Shown: positions 10,719-20,471, counted from the stretch's first letter. The stretch is 64,000 nucleotides of DNA from Bacillota bacterium (GCA_009711825.1 VEMY01000026.1:61302-125301); one strand, 5' to 3'. Notes: generated by a model from the letters alone, not told the origin. Numbers and translations are program-made.

Positions 10719-11693
10719 ATGGAGTTAAAGACCGGACTGGTAATCGAAGCACACGAGGTACTGCTCCAAACCAGCCAGTTGCCTGAAATCGAGGGTATTG
10801 ACACTCGTCATTTTCGGGAAGGCGATGTGGATATTTCAGTAATTGAGATTCTATCGGATGCTGCAGCTGAGAAAATAGGCAAAGCCAAGGGAAAGTACGT
10901 TACATTAGAGGCTCCGGGCATGCGGGACAAAAACTCTCAGCTTGAAGAGCATTTACTGGGCATCCTTAACACTCAGTTACAGGATATTGTGCCCCTCAGT
11001 GAGGACACCTCGGTACTGGTGGTGGGATTGGGAAACTGGAATGTAACCCCCGACTCGCTTGGCCCCAGCGTCGTGGAAAATCTTTATGTTACAAGGCACC
11101 TTAAATCCCTCTATCCGGATAAACTGGGGCCGGGCTTTCGAAACCTATGCGCGATCGCCCCTGGTGTGCTGGGAATTACCGGTATCGAAACCAGCGAAAT
11201 CATCTATGGCATCGTGCAGCGGGTTAAACCGGATGTTGTGGTTGCGATTGATGCTCTAGCCGCTAGAAGTCTGCATCGGTTGAACACGACAATACAAATA
11301 TCCGACACAGGTATTTATCCCGGCTCAGGGGTTGGCAACAGACGTCAGGGGTTGACAAAAGATACACTGGGAGTTCCTGTGATTGCAGTCGGCGTTCCGA
11401 CAGTAGTTGATGCCGCCACCATGACAAACGATGTCATTGACCTTCTGATTCAAGCGATGCGTGATGAAGCGGCGGAATTGAGTTCCAACACCGAGAATAT
11501 CCTCAAGATTCTTGATGATTTCGCCACCGAAGACAAGCACAAAATGATTAGAGAAGTCCTGGACCCGACAATCGGCTTGTTGATGGTCACACCAAAAGAA
11601 GTTGATCGATTATTAGAAGATATTTCGTCGCTGTTGGCCAATGCCCTCAATGTGGCTTTACATCCGCGGGTAGCCAGGGAATATTTAAATTAG
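10719..11693 (+). CDS. gpr: Germination protease GPR
   Basis: Aspartic-type endopeptidase (family A25) that degrades small acid-soluble spore proteins on germination; made as a zymogen that cleaves off a short N-terminal propeptide. The 324-residue protein shows the diagnostic VVGLGNWNVTPDSLGP segment, followed by VVAIDALAARSLHRL and SDTGIYPGSGVGNRR. GTGGAGG at 10707-10713 is the ribosome site for ATG 10719. Its likely substrate, the SASP, is encoded at 54966. gpr-spoIIP order is conserved in spore formers, where both are mother-cell or forespore controlled. Confidence 0.95.
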   Translation: MELKTGLVIEAHEVLLQTSQLPEIEGIDTRHFREGDVDISVIEILSDAAAEKIGKAKGKYVTLEAPGMRDKNSQLEEHLLGILNTQLQDIVPLSEDTSVLVVGLGNWNVTPDSLGPSVVENLYVTRHLKSLYPDKLGPGFRNLCAIAPGVLGITGIETSEIIYGIVQRVKPDVVVAIDALAARSLHRLNTTIQISDTGIYPGSGVGNRRQGLTKDTLGVPVIAVGVPTVVDAATMTNDVIDLLIQAMRDEAAELSSNTENILKILDDFATEDKHKMIREVLDPTIGLLMVTPKEVDRLLEDISSLLANALNVALHPRVAREYLN

Positions 11694-11715
11694 GGTCATG
11701 TGACCCTTTTTTTTT
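11692..11715 (+). terminator. Terminator after gpr
   Basis: AGGGTCA and TGACCCT enclose a two-base TG loop, followed by nine T. It separates gpr from spoIIP. Confidence 0.85.
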
Positions 11716-11762
11716 ATTATTTCGGTTTTGCCTGCATACTATATTTTATGGGGGTGTTCATA

Positions 11763-12707
11763 ATGAAGATAGCGATTAAACCGGCAATTATTCTTGGCCT
11801 TTGCATGTTGTTATTGGTGAGTTTACTTTTGGGCCAGTGGTTTGCTCCACTATCCATGACTTTGGGTTTTGACCCCACATATTTATTGAGTTGGGGCGCC
11901 CCCGCGGTTTTTTACGACGGCTTTGGTAACCGTGGCCTCAGCGCTCAGGTGGAACCGTGGCGCTTGTTGGGCTTGCAGCTACCCGCGTTTGCCGCCCTGG
12001 AACTCCCGGAGGAAGTTCCGGTTATTGAGCCCAGTCCTTTAGAACCTGTCTCTCCCGGACTTAACCAGCCGACAGACCCTGAGGCGCCCGCGATTAAGGT
12101 GGACGGTCTTGTGGGGATTTACCACTCCCATACAACTGAATCTTTTATTTCTACCGCGGGAGTGACACATACAGAAAACTTTGACAAAACTGTAGTACGG
12201 CTTGGAATGGTTATTGCAGACTCCCTAACCGCCCGGGGAATCGATGTCGTACATGACCGCACATACCATGACCAGATTTACAGCGAATCCTACCGGCGTT
12301 CCGCTGAGACGCTAAAAAAAATGAAAGCCAGCCATCCCGGCTTTAACTTAATAATGGATGTCCACCGGGATTCGGTGAGATCTAATCCGAGAGGGGCAAC
12401 TACAGCACGCATAAATGGTCGTGAAGCAGGGATGATAATGTTTATAGTGGGCTCACGGCATCAAAACTGGCGGGAAAATTACCGGGTTGCCATGTCGCTG
12501 GACGCAATTATCGAAGAGATGTATCCGGGATTGACTCGGGGAGTACGGGTGTATAGTTTTGCAACGTATAATCAGGATTTGCATCCCCAGTCAATATTAG
12601 TGGAAATCGGTGGCGATCATAATACTTTAGAGGAAGCGATGTATGGCGCCGAGCTGTTTGCGGACGCGGTGGCAGTATATCTGGAGGGGTTAAATCCTGA
12701 GCGCTGA
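11763..12707 (+). CDS. spoIIP: Stage II sporulation protein P (amidase/endopeptidase of the engulfment DMP complex)
   Basis: Peptidoglycan hydrolase that with SpoIID and SpoIIM thins septal wall during engulfment. The 314-residue protein (B. subtilis about 400) has one N-terminal transmembrane helix (about 7-25), a Pro/Glu-rich linker, and the SpoIIP domain beginning GLVGIYHSHTTESF, with LIMDVHRDSV and SILVEIGGDHNTLEEA. The His and Glu residues expected in the zinc site are present. GGGGGTG at 11750-11756 favours ATG 11763; ATG 11748 is inside the ribosome site. The linker is shorter than in Bacillus. Confidence 0.94.
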   Translation: MKIAIKPAIILGLCMLLLVSLLLGQWFAPLSMTLGFDPTYLLSWGAPAVFYDGFGNRGLSAQVEPWRLLGLQLPAFAALELPEEVPVIEPSPLEPVSPGLNQPTDPEAPAIKVDGLVGIYHSHTTESFISTAGVTHTENFDKTVVRLGMVIADSLTARGIDVVHDRTYHDQIYSESYRRSAETLKKMKASHPGFNLIMDVHRDSVRSNPRGATTARINGREAGMIMFIVGSRHQNWRENYRVAMSLDAIIEEMYPGLTRGVRVYSFATYNQDLHPQSILVEIGGDHNTLEEAMYGAELFADAVAVYLEGLNPER

Positions 12708-12720
12708 AGAGAAGAACCTG

Positions 12721-13029
12721 TTGTTCGTCTGTATGCTGATACTCGCGATTGCTGTCCCGACAGGAATCAACATTGTGGATAGAAAGTTCACCGCCCTGCA
12801 GCAACCAGATTCCCCGTTTGTAACCATCGGCATCGAGTATGCCCATGGGTTTGTTTTAGCTGGTCCGGACAATGTTTACAACATTCCGGGCCTGCAATTA
12901 TTTAACCTGGCTGTTCAGGATGAACATATAGTAGTAACCATTGGCGAAACCCAATTTACGCTGCCTTTGTACATTGATTTGTTTAGACTTGGTTCGCAAG
13001 CTGCAGATATTGACAAAACAATGCGCTAA
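12721..13029 (+). CDS. Unknown small membrane-anchored protein downstream of spoIIP
   Basis: A protein of about 102 residues that I do not recognise. It starts with a hydrophobic helix (CMLILAIAVPTGINIV) and then an extracytoplasmic part rich in beta-type sequence. TTG 12721 is a conventional start, but the better ribosome site, GGAGGGG at 12682-12688, points to CTG 12697, which would add SAEEKNL and overlap spoIIP by 11 bases. Its end contains the -35 box of the hrcA promoter. In B. subtilis lepA and hemW fill the spoIIP-hrcA interval; here only this gene does. Confidence 0.65.
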   Translation: MFVCMLILAIAVPTGINIVDRKFTALQQPDSPFVTIGIEYAHGFVLAGPDNVYNIPGLQLFNLAVQDEHIVVTIGETQFTLPLYIDLFRLGSQAADIDKTMR

Positions 13030-13038
13030 TGGTATTTT
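13010..13038 (+). promoter_or_regulatory. Sigma-A promoter of hrcA-grpE-dnaK
   Basis: A perfect TTGACA (13010-13015), 17-base spacer and TATTTT (13033-13038) lie in the end of the preceding gene, putting the transcript start just before the CIRCE operator. Confidence 0.8.
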
Positions 13039-13050
13039 TTTTAGTGTGGA

Positions 13051-13077
13051 TTAGCACTCATGTTAAACGAGTGCTAA
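13051..13077 (+). promoter_or_regulatory. CIRCE operator (HrcA-binding site)
   Basis: TTAGCACTC, nine bases, GAGTGCTAA: an exact match to the CIRCE consensus. It lies in the 5' leader of hrcA, so HrcA autoregulates this heat-shock operon. Confidence 0.98.
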
Positions 13078-13094
13078 CAGAAGGGAGGAGCGCG

Positions 13095-14120
13095 ATGCTG
13101 GATGCCAGAAAGCGTCAAATTCTGAAGGCGATTATTCAGGACTATATCTTTACCGCAGAGCCGGTTGGTTCCAGGGCCCTGGTCAAACGGCATGATATCG
13201 GGCTCAGTCCGGCCACAATTCGTAATGAAATGGCAGACCTGGAGGAGCTGGGCTATTTAGAGCAGCCGCACACTTCTGCTGGACGCATCCCGTCACATAA
13301 CGGCTACAGGTTTTATGTGCACTCACTGATGGAGGACATGGAGCTGACTGGCGATGATTTGTTTCAACTTAAGAACTTGATTTCAGAAGTCAGCCCGGAA
13401 ACCAACCAATTTCCCCGGCAGATTGCAAAATTGCTCTCCTCATTGACCAGCTACATTTCTTTGATCGCCGAACCGTCTGACAAAGATCGCTGCATCAGTC
13501 ATGTGGATATAATCCCCCGAACCAATGATTTGGGAACGATGATTGTTGTGCTCAATGACGGTATTGTCAAGTTTCGTTCGGTTACTTTACCGGACGGGCT
13601 GCAGGTTTCTCAAATCAAGGCTCTTACAACATTTGTGAATCACCACCTTCAGGGGGTACCGCTTGCCCAGATTTCAGATTCGCTGTTGCGGGGCATCAAG
13701 AGCGATTTTGCCGGCAATATTGCCGTCGTAGACCACATAATTAAATTGGTTCAGTTTATGCTGGACAGCGAAAATGAAAACCTGGTGGTGGACGGCGCTG
13801 TTAACATGCTCCAGCAACCAGAATTTAACGATGTCGGTAAAGTCCGAGAGCTGCTTCAGTCACTGGAGCAAAACGATTTGCTTTTACAACTGTTAAATGC
13901 AGGTCGCGCCGAGGCTGATACAATCATCAAAATCGGTTCCGAGATTGGACTCGATTCATTTAATAATTGCAGTCTTGTGGTTACGGCTTTTAAACGAAAC
14001 AACAAAAATATGACTATTGGTATTCTTGGTCCTACACGGATGGACTACGCAAAGACACTTAGTTTTATCAAGGTGTTGCGGGAGTATTTGAATAGTTTTG
14101 GAGGTATTGGCAATGACTGA
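13095..14120 (+). CDS. hrcA: Heat-inducible transcription repressor HrcA
   Basis: Repressor that binds CIRCE and needs GroEL to be active. The 341-residue protein has the N-terminal winged helix (MLDARKRQILKAIIQDYI; AEPVGSRALVKRH; LSPATIRNEMADLEELGYL) and the HrcA effector domain. ATG 13095 follows GGGAGGAG; starts upstream would be in the CIRCE leader. Its operator and promoter lie immediately upstream. It overlaps grpE by 8 bases. Confidence 0.97.
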   Translation: MLDARKRQILKAIIQDYIFTAEPVGSRALVKRHDIGLSPATIRNEMADLEELGYLEQPHTSAGRIPSHNGYRFYVHSLMEDMELTGDDLFQLKNLISEVSPETNQFPRQIAKLLSSLTSYISLIAEPSDKDRCISHVDIIPRTNDLGTMIVVLNDGIVKFRSVTLPDGLQVSQIKALTTFVNHHLQGVPLAQISDSLLRGIKSDFAGNIAVVDHIIKLVQFMLDSENENLVVDGAVNMLQQPEFNDVGKVRELLQSLEQNDLLLQLLNAGRAEADTIIKIGSEIGLDSFNNCSLVVTAFKRNNKNMTIGILGPTRMDYAKTLSFIKVLREYLNSFGGIGND

Positions 14121-14634
14121 AGAAAAGCAAAATCCTGAGCAAGTTGAAGAACAAGCGAATTCTGCTGAACCAGAAGAAACCGGACCCTGTCCGCAATGCC
14201 AGGAGTTGGAGGCAAGATATAAGCGCCTGGCCGCTGATTTGGAAAATTTCCGAAAGCGCTCTGAACGAGTGAATCGGGAAATTGTGTCCCGGGCCACAGA
14301 AGACCTGGTTTGCAAGCTGCTTCCGGTGTTGGATAATTTCCGGATTGCCCTGGATCGAGGTAAGCAGGACGATCCTTTTTTCAAGGGAATGGAAATGATT
14401 CATCAACAGTTGATGGATGTTTTGCAGGCAGAGGGACTTCAGCCCCTTTCGGCACAAGGGGAGAGCTTTGACCCATCTTTTCACGAAGCGGTGGCCTTTG
14501 TTGATGCTGATGCGGACTGCCCGGGCAACATAGTAACGGAAGATTTACGCCTGGGCTATAAGCTGGGTGATAAGCTAATCAGACCATGTATGGTTAAGGT
14601 GAGTAAACAGAAGGAGGAACAAGACGATGAGTAA
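14113..14634 (+). CDS. grpE: Nucleotide exchange factor GrpE
   Basis: Releases ADP from DnaK. The 173-residue protein has an acidic, low-complexity N-terminus, a long coiled coil (about 35-85: [22 protein letters not shown]) and a beta-rich head with the family motif [27 protein letters not shown] at 14100-14105 supports ATG 14113. It overlaps hrcA by 8 bases and dnaK by 8 (ATGAGTAA). The CPQCQ pair at about residue 30 is unusual for GrpE. Confidence 0.96.
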   Translation: MTEEKQNPEQVEEQANSAEPEETGPCPQCQELEARYKRLAADLENFRKRSERVNREIVSRATEDLVCKLLPVLDNFRIALDRGKQDDPFFKGMEMIHQQLMDVLQAEGLQPLSAQGESFDPSFHEAVAFVDADADCPGNIVTEDLRLGYKLGDKLIRPCMVKVSKQKEEQDDE

Positions 14635-16438
14635 AGTAATTGGTATTGATTTGGGAACAACAAACTCAGTTTTGGCTGTGATGGAAGGGGGTAAACCGGA
14701 GGTTATCGTCAACTCCGAGGGTGGCCGCCTTACTCCTTCAGTGGTGGCCTTCAGCAAGAATGGCGAGCGTTTGGTTGGACAAACTGCAAAGCGACAGGCC
14801 GTTGTTAACCCGGAACGGACAATCTCTTCAATTAAACGGCATATGGGCACAGATCACAAAGTAACCATTGATGATAAATCTTTTACTCCCCAAGAAATAT
14901 CGGCAATGGTCTTACAAAAAATGAAAAAAGACGCCGAGGAATATCTGGGCGAGGAAGTAAAGGATGCGGTAGTTACCGTCCCCGCTTATTTCAGCGATTC
15001 CCAGCGGCAGGCAACCAAGGATGCTGGCAAGATTGCCGGTCTCAATGTACTGCGTATAATTAACGAGCCGACAGCAGCAGCCCTGGCATACGGTCTGGAT
15101 AAAGATAATGATCAGGTAATTTTGGTCTTTGACCTGGGTGGTGGTACCTTCGATGTTTCAATCCTTGAAATTGGCGACGGCGTTTTTGAGGTAAAGGCAA
15201 CAAATGGCAATAACCGCCTGGGTGGCGATGATTTTGACCAATGTGTAATGGATTGGATGGTCAGCGAGTTTAAAAAGCAAACCGGAATTGACCTCAGCAA
15301 AGATAAAACTGCTGCTCAGCGTTTGGTTGAGGCAGCGGAAAAGGCAAAGATTGAACTTTCCTCTACTTTACAAACAAATATCAGTCTACCGTTTATCACC
15401 GCAACCCAAGACGGGCCGCAGCATTTGGATATGACCTTGACCCGGGCTAAGTTTAATGAGCTCACCAGACATTTGGTGGAGTTGACTATGAAGCCGACGC
15501 GTCAGGCGCTGGAAGATGCCAAACTCAAGCCCGAAGAAATTGACAAAATCATCTTGGTTGGCGGCTCTACCCGCATCCCCGCCGTCCAGGATGCAATCAA
15601 GGAAATGACCGGCAAGGAGCCCCATAAAGGGGTCAACCCCGATGAAGTTGTGGCCCTAGGCGCTGCAATTCAGGGCGCAGTTTTGGCTGGCGAAGTTAAA
15701 GATGTCCTGCTTTTGGATGTTACGCCCCTGTCCTTGGGTATTGAAACCCTGGGCGGCGTGTTTACCAAACTGATTGAACGGAATACGACAATACCCACTT
15801 CAAAGAGCCAGATTTTTTCCACTGCCTCTGACAATCAGCCCAGTGTTGAAATCCACGTGCTTCAGGGTGAGCGCCCGATGGCTGCCGATAACAAAACTTT
15901 GGGCCGCTTCCATCTGGACGGCATTCCGCCGGCACCCCGTGGTGTGCCACAGATCGAGGTTTCTTTTGATATCGACGCCAACGGGATTGTCAATGTTTCC
16001 GCCAAGGACTTGGCTACCAAGAAGGAACAAAAAATTACAATCACTGCTTCCAGCGGTCTCGATGATAATGAAATCGAAAAAATGGTTCAGGATGCCGAAA
16101 AGTATGCCCAGTCTGATGAAGAGCGCAAAAAGCTGGCGGAAGCTAAGAATAACGCCGACAATTTGGTCTACAGCACTCGCAAAACCGTCAGCGACCTGGG
16201 TGACAAAGTAGATGCGGCACGTAAACAGGAAATTGAGGCGGCCGTAACGAAGTTGGAAGAGGCCATTAAGAGTGAAGACCTGCAGCAGATTGAGGCTGAA
16301 ACCGAGACTGTTACAAAAATCATGCATGAGTTATCGGCTCAGGCTTATCAGCAATCAGCAGAAGCTGAAGGGGCAGATGCTGGCGCTGAAGAGGGGACAG
16401 TTGACGCTGACGCCACTGATGTAGATGAAGAAAAATAA
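14627..16438 (+). CDS. dnaK: Chaperone DnaK (Hsp70)
   Basis: ATP-driven chaperone of 603 residues, of full length. Signatures visible: [14 protein letters not shown] at the N-terminus, [14 protein letters not shown] and [13 protein letters not shown] in the ATPase domain, the interdomain linker [19 protein letters not shown], and an acidic C-terminal tail ([21 protein letters not shown]). It is third in the CIRCE-controlled operon and is followed by a hairpin before dnaJ. Confidence 0.98.
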   Translation: MSKVIGIDLGTTNSVLAVMEGGKPEVIVNSEGGRLTPSVVAFSKNGERLVGQTAKRQAVVNPERTISSIKRHMGTDHKVTIDDKSFTPQEISAMVLQKMKKDAEEYLGEEVKDAVVTVPAYFSDSQRQATKDAGKIAGLNVLRIINEPTAAALAYGLDKDNDQVILVFDLGGGTFDVSILEIGDGVFEVKATNGNNRLGGDDFDQCVMDWMVSEFKKQTGIDLSKDKTAAQRLVEAAEKAKIELSSTLQTNISLPFITATQDGPQHLDMTLTRAKFNELTRHLVELTMKPTRQALEDAKLKPEEIDKIILVGGSTRIPAVQDAIKEMTGKEPHKGVNPDEVVALGAAIQGAVLAGEVKDVLLLDVTPLSLGIETLGGVFTKLIERNTTIPTSKSQIFSTASDNQPSVEIHVLQGERPMAADNKTLGRFHLDGIPPAPRGVPQIEVSFDIDANGIVNVSAKDLATKKEQKITITASSGLDDNEIEKMVQDAEKYAQSDEERKKLAEAKNNADNLVYSTRKTVSDLGDKVDAARKQEIEAAVTKLEEAIKSEDLQQIEAETETVTKIMHELSAQAYQQSAEAEGADAGAEEGTVDADATDVDEEK

Positions 16439-16448
16439 TTTGGGACCC

Positions 16449-16480
16449 AAAGTCAAAGCCTGGCTTGGCTTTGACTTTTT
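16449..16480 (+). terminator. Hairpin terminator between dnaK and dnaJ
   Basis: AAAGTCAAAGCC pairs with GGCTTTGACTTT across a six-base loop, followed by T residues. Partial read-through would give less dnaJ than dnaK. Confidence 0.85.
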
Positions 16481-16500
16481 AAATGCGGGAGGTGTTGCCG

Positions 16501-17631
16501 ATGTCTGGATTTGATCCCTATCAGACCCTGGGTGTAAGCAAAAATGCTTCCCAGGAGGAAATAAAAAAAGCATATCGGAAACTGGCTCGTAAATATCATC
16601 CGGACCACAATCCTGGCGATAAGAGCGCGGAAGTCAAGTTCAAAGAATTAAAGAAGGCCTATGACATCATTGGCGATGCCAACCGGCGGGAGCAATACGA
16701 TAATTACGGCTTTACCGGCGATGAACAGCAAGCTGGTGGTTTTGGCGGTTTTGACGGCGGTTTTGGAGTAAACTTTGAAGACATCTTTGAGTCGATGTTT
16801 GGCCAGGGTTTTGGCGGCCAAGGCGGCAGGCAGCGGCCACAACGAGGTGCTGATTTGCGCATGGATCTCTCCTTGAGTTTTGAGGAGGCCGCTTTTGGAA
16901 CCGAAAAAGAAGTTTCGTATCATGTCTATACCGTATGTTCCGACTGTCATGGTTCCGGCGCCCGTCCGGGCACAAGTCGTCAGCAGTGTTCCGAGTGTAA
17001 GGGCAGCGGACAAGTGCGTGTGGTAAAAAACACCTTGTTGGGCAGGATGGTACAGGTCCAAACCTGTCCCAGTTGTTCCGGCCAGGGCAGTGTGATCAAG
17101 GAGAATTGTCCCAATTGCCGTGGCCAGGGGCGGGTGGAAACGCAGCTGCGTAAGAAGATCAAAATTCCCGCTGGCGTCGATAATGGGTCCCGAATCAGGG
17201 TTAGCGGCGGTGGCCATGCCGGTCATCAAGGAGCCCCGGCCGGAGACCTATATCTGGTGGTTTCTGTGCGCCCCCATGAATATTTCACTAGAAAGGGGCA
17301 GGATGTGCACTTGGATGTTCCCATTGGCCTTGCCCAGGCGGCCCTGGGGGTTGAATTGGATGTGCCCACACTTGATGGCGTCCAACGTTTGAATATTCCC
17401 CCCGGGACCCAAAGTGGCGACAGTTTCCGCATTCGGGGCAAAGGGATACCAGCTGTAAATCGGAATATCCGCGGCGACCAACTGGTGAAAGTCCGCATTG
17501 ATGTGCCAAAGCGTCTGAGCCCCGAGGCCAGGGAAGCTTTGCGGACATATGCCAAGTACAGCGGGGAAACTATTGAGAATGTAGACGGCGATATTCTCAC
17601 CCGAATAAAACGGGCTTTTGGCAGGAGGTAG
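16501..17631 (+). CDS. dnaJ: Chaperone DnaJ (Hsp40)
   Basis: Co-chaperone that delivers substrates to DnaK. The 376-residue protein has the J domain with YHPDHNPG (residues about 5-65), a Gly/Phe-rich region, four zinc-finger repeats (CSDCHGSG, CSECKGSG, CPSCSGQG, CPNCRGQG) and two C-terminal beta domains. GGGAGGTG at 16486-16493 marks ATG 16501 rather than ATG 16483, which is inside the ribosome site region. No separate promoter is evident after the dnaK hairpin. Confidence 0.97.
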   Translation: MSGFDPYQTLGVSKNASQEEIKKAYRKLARKYHPDHNPGDKSAEVKFKELKKAYDIIGDANRREQYDNYGFTGDEQQAGGFGGFDGGFGVNFEDIFESMFGQGFGGQGGRQRPQRGADLRMDLSLSFEEAAFGTEKEVSYHVYTVCSDCHGSGARPGTSRQQCSECKGSGQVRVVKNTLLGRMVQVQTCPSCSGQGSVIKENCPNCRGQGRVETQLRKKIKIPAGVDNGSRIRVSGGGHAGHQGAPAGDLYLVVSVRPHEYFTRKGQDVHLDVPIGLAQAALGVELDVPTLDGVQRLNIPPGTQSGDSFRIRGKGIPAVNRNIRGDQLVKVRIDVPKRLSPEAREALRTYAKYSGETIENVDGDILTRIKRAFGRR

Positions 17632-17635
17632 TAAC

Positions 17636-18469
17636 TTGAGCTGGTCTGAAATAAAGGTGACAACGGCAGGGAACTATATTGAAACAGTGGCAAACTTTTT
17701 TCATGAAACCAATGCTGGTGGTGTGGTTATTGAGCAGGGGCCGGGTGCCCAGAGCTCGGCAATCGCTTATCTGCAAAGCGGCCCGGGTGTAGAGGATGTT
17801 CTGGCCCGGTTGGAAAATCTATTTTCTGACCTGGGTGAAAATCTGGAGTATAGTATCACGCCGATAAAGGAAGAAGACTGGGCGGAAGAGTGGAAAAAAT
17901 ATTATCATCCGGTGACAATTGGCAGCGTTACAATTAAACCTTCCTGGCTGGATTTCTCTGGCGCTTCGCCAATTGTAATCGAGTTGGACCCAGGGTTGGC
18001 TTTTGGTACCGGTATTCATCCCACCACCCAGCTCTGTGTGCGGGAACTTGTGAAATTAGTTCGTCCCGGGTGGACGGTCATAGATATCGGCTCCGGTTCG
18101 GGGATTTTGTCCATTCTCGCCGCGAAGCTGGGAGCGCATCGGGTAACCGGCTATGAAATTGATTCAATGGCAGTGCGAATTGCCAGGGAAAACAGTTTGC
18201 GCAATAATTGCAGCGTGAATTTTATTGAGGCCGATGCGCTAAAGGGCGACCTGCTTCAGGAAGCTGATTTGTTAGTGGCAAATATTGGTTTTAACGCTGC
18301 CCTGACTTTGTTAGGTTTGTATGCCGATAAACTTAAAGCCGGCTTAATGGTTCTCAGCGGTTTTTCCAACGAACAGCTCCAGCAGTTACAGCGGCAGGCT
18401 GATGCTGCTGAAATCTTTGTTCGTTCCCGAACCAAAGATGGTTGGGGCTGCCTGGTTGTTGGACAATGA
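17636..18469 (+). CDS. prmA: Ribosomal protein L11 methyltransferase
   Basis: Trimethylates ribosomal protein L11. The 277-residue protein has the N-terminal substrate-recognition domain and the Rossmann domain with VIDIGSGSGILSILAAKLGA, the LDPGLAFGTGIHPTTQLC segment and LVANIGFNAA in place of the more usual NPP-like NIL motif. TTG 17636 follows AGGAGGT (17623-17629) and comes four bases after the dnaJ stop. prmA-rsmE-mtaB after dnaJ is the standard Firmicute order. Confidence 0.94.
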   Translation: MSWSEIKVTTAGNYIETVANFFHETNAGGVVIEQGPGAQSSAIAYLQSGPGVEDVLARLENLFSDLGENLEYSITPIKEEDWAEEWKKYYHPVTIGSVTIKPSWLDFSGASPIVIELDPGLAFGTGIHPTTQLCVRELVKLVRPGWTVIDIGSGSGILSILAAKLGAHRVTGYEIDSMAVRIARENSLRNNCSVNFIEADALKGDLLQEADLLVANIGFNAALTLLGLYADKLKAGLMVLSGFSNEQLQQLQRQADAAEIFVRSRTKDGWGCLVVGQ

Positions 18470-19176
18470 AACGCTTGGTAGTTGCAGGACATTTCGCGCC
18501 CGGAGAAGCGGTTCCGCTTTCTCAGGAGCAGCTGCATTATTTGCAGACAGTGCTGCGCCTTAGTCCCGGGGACAAGTTTGTTTTGATTGATCAGCAAGGC
18601 CAAGGATACTTGGCTGTTCTCCAGTCTGAACATTGCCATTTGGAGATGACAGCTGCAATTGCCGATAATGAGCCGCAGATCGATGTCGAGTTATGCTTAC
18701 CGCTGCTAAAAGGTGATAAACTGGAATGGGTTATCCAGAAAAGTGTTGAATTGGGAGTGCAAAGGATTGTTCTTTACTCCGCTGCCCGTAGTGTTGTCAA
18801 GGTGACGGGGAGTTTCCAACGCAAGCTGGCCCGATGGCAGACAATCGCTGTCAACGCTGTGCAGCAGTGTCGACGTACCCGGATACCGGAGATCGTTGGG
18901 ATGAAGAATTTGGAACAATTGCCTGGCGGTGACCGTCTGTCTCTGTTCGCATGGGAGGAGGCCAAAGATCCCGGGCTGTCCCGTTTGACAGCTTCTGTTA
19001 CCGGCGCCCTAAGAATTCTCGTGGGCCCCGAGGGCGGGCTTACCGAAGAAGAAGCAGAGATTTTGACCCAGGCTGGCTGGCAGCAGGTGAGTCTGGGGCC
19101 ACGAATATTGCGGGCCGAAACTGCTGCCATTGCCATGTTAACCTGTGTGCTCTTTGCTGCAGGCGAATTGGGGTGA
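18466..19176 (+). CDS. rsmE: 16S rRNA (uracil-1498-N3)-methyltransferase
   Basis: SPOUT-class methyltransferase acting on 16S rRNA U1498. The 236-residue protein has a PUA-like N-terminal domain and the knotted C-terminal domain with ILVGPEGGLTEEEAEI and SLGPRILRAETAAIAM, the SAM-binding knot. ATG overlaps the prmA stop (ATGA), and its TGA overlaps the mtaB GTG. Confidence 0.95.
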   Translation: MKRLVVAGHFAPGEAVPLSQEQLHYLQTVLRLSPGDKFVLIDQQGQGYLAVLQSEHCHLEMTAAIADNEPQIDVELCLPLLKGDKLEWVIQKSVELGVQRIVLYSAARSVVKVTGSFQRKLARWQTIAVNAVQQCRRTRIPEIVGMKNLEQLPGGDRLSLFAWEEAKDPGLSRLTASVTGALRILVGPEGGLTEEEAEILTQAGWQQVSLGPRILRAETAAIAMLTCVLFAAGELG

Positions 19177-20471
19177 AACCGATTAAAATCGCAATTACCA
19201 CTTTGGGTTGTAAAGTTAATCAGGACGAATCGGCAGGAATTGAACAATTATTTACCAACGCAGGCCATGATATTGTTAATTTTTCCGAGCATGCAGATGT
19301 TTATATTGTTAATACCTGCACTGTAACCCACCTGGGTAGTCGGAAATCCCGTCAACTATTACGACAGGCGCGTCGGCGCAATAATGCGGCCTGTGTTGTT
19401 GCCCTGGGCTGTTATCCCCAAACTGCTTCCGGTGAGTTGAGTGAAATGGCCGAAGTTGATTTGGTGGTGGGGAACAGCCACAAGCGAGAAATTGTTAACA
19501 TTGTCGAAAAGGCTATACAAGGCAACCAACGGCGGGTGGTGGTGCACCCACTTGAGAGCTTTGATGAATTGCCGGTGGCGGTGACCGCCAGTAGGCATCG
19601 TGCGACCCTTAAAATCCAGGAAGGGTGCCAGCGGTTTTGCACATATTGCATTGTGCCAATGGCCCGGGGCGGATTGCGGAGCATGCCGGTGGCCCAGGTT
19701 GTGGAGCGGGCTCAAGAGCTGGCGGCCAAAGGGTATGGTGAAATTGTTCTTACCGGTATCAACTTGACTTCCTATGGGCGGGAAACTGTTGACGGCCGCT
19801 CTCTGGCAGCGGTGATTCGCGCCCTGGACGTTTTGCCTGTCGATGTTCGTGTCCGGATTAGTTCGGTGGAGCCCACCGATTTCAACGCTGATTTGATCGA
19901 TGCCATTGCCGGTAACCCCAGGGTCTGCAAACATTTTCATATCCCTTTGCAAAGCGGGAGTGACAATATTCTCAGGCGCATGGGACGGAAATATCAACGT
20001 AAAGATTATTTGGATTTGATTGCCGGCCTTAAGAATAAGTTTAATAAGCCGTCTTTTTCCACTGACATCATTGTCGGTTTTCCCGGCGAATCTGATGCTG
20101 ATTTTCTGCAAACAGTAGAGTTGGTTGAAGCTGTTGAGTTTTGCAAGCTCCATGTGTTTCGGTTTTCTGCCCGGCAGGGCACTCCGGCGGCAAAATTCAA
20201 GGAGCAAATTGCTCCCCAACTGAAAAATAGCCGTAGCGAAATCTTGATTGATGCCGGACACGGTTCCGCGCTACGCTATGCCAATTCTTTAGTTGGGTTT
20301 GAAGAATCGGTATTAATAGAGGAACCGAGTCCGGTGGATGAAGGTTACATGGTTGGCTATGGCGAGCGTTATGTGCGAATCCATTGCGCCGCAGAGGCAG
20401 AACCCGGCAGTATCCTGCCTGTTAAGATTACCAGTCAGTTCAACGGAGAGTTGAAGGGACAAATGGTATAA
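19173..20471 (+). CDS. mtaB: tRNA t6A37 methylthiotransferase MtaB
   Basis: Radical-SAM enzyme converting t6A37 to ms2t6A37 in tRNAs for ANN codons. The 432-residue protein has the N-terminal UPF0004 domain (TTLGCKVNQDES, NTCTVT, LGCYPQ cysteines), the CxxxCxxC cluster motif CQRFCTYC in the radical-SAM domain and a TRAM domain at the end. GTG 19173 overlaps the rsmE stop by four bases (GTGA). A longer upstream reading lies inside rsmE and has no family similarity. Confidence 0.95.
   Translation: MKPIKIAITTLGCKVNQDESAGIEQLFTNAGHDIVNFSEHADVYIVNTCTVTHLGSRKSRQLLRQARRRNNAACVVALGCYPQTASGELSEMAEVDLVVGNSHKREIVNIVEKAIQGNQRRVVVHPLESFDELPVAVTASRHRATLKIQEGCQRFCTYCIVPMARGGLRSMPVAQVVERAQELAAKGYGEIVLTGINLTSYGRETVDGRSLAAVIRALDVLPVDVRVRISSVEPTDFNADLIDAIAGNPRVCKHFHIPLQSGSDNILRRMGRKYQRKDYLDLIAGLKNKFNKPSFSTDIIVGFPGESDADFLQTVELVEAVEFCKLHVFRFSARQGTPAAKFKEQIAPQLKNSRSEILIDAGHGSALRYANSLVGFEESVLIEEPSPVDEGYMVGYGERYVRIHCAAEAEPGSILPVKITSQFNGELKGQMV

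Noticed and set aside
18951..19172. Upstream extension of mtaB
   Set aside because: It overlaps rsmE in another frame and GTG 19173 gives the conserved MtaB N-terminus.
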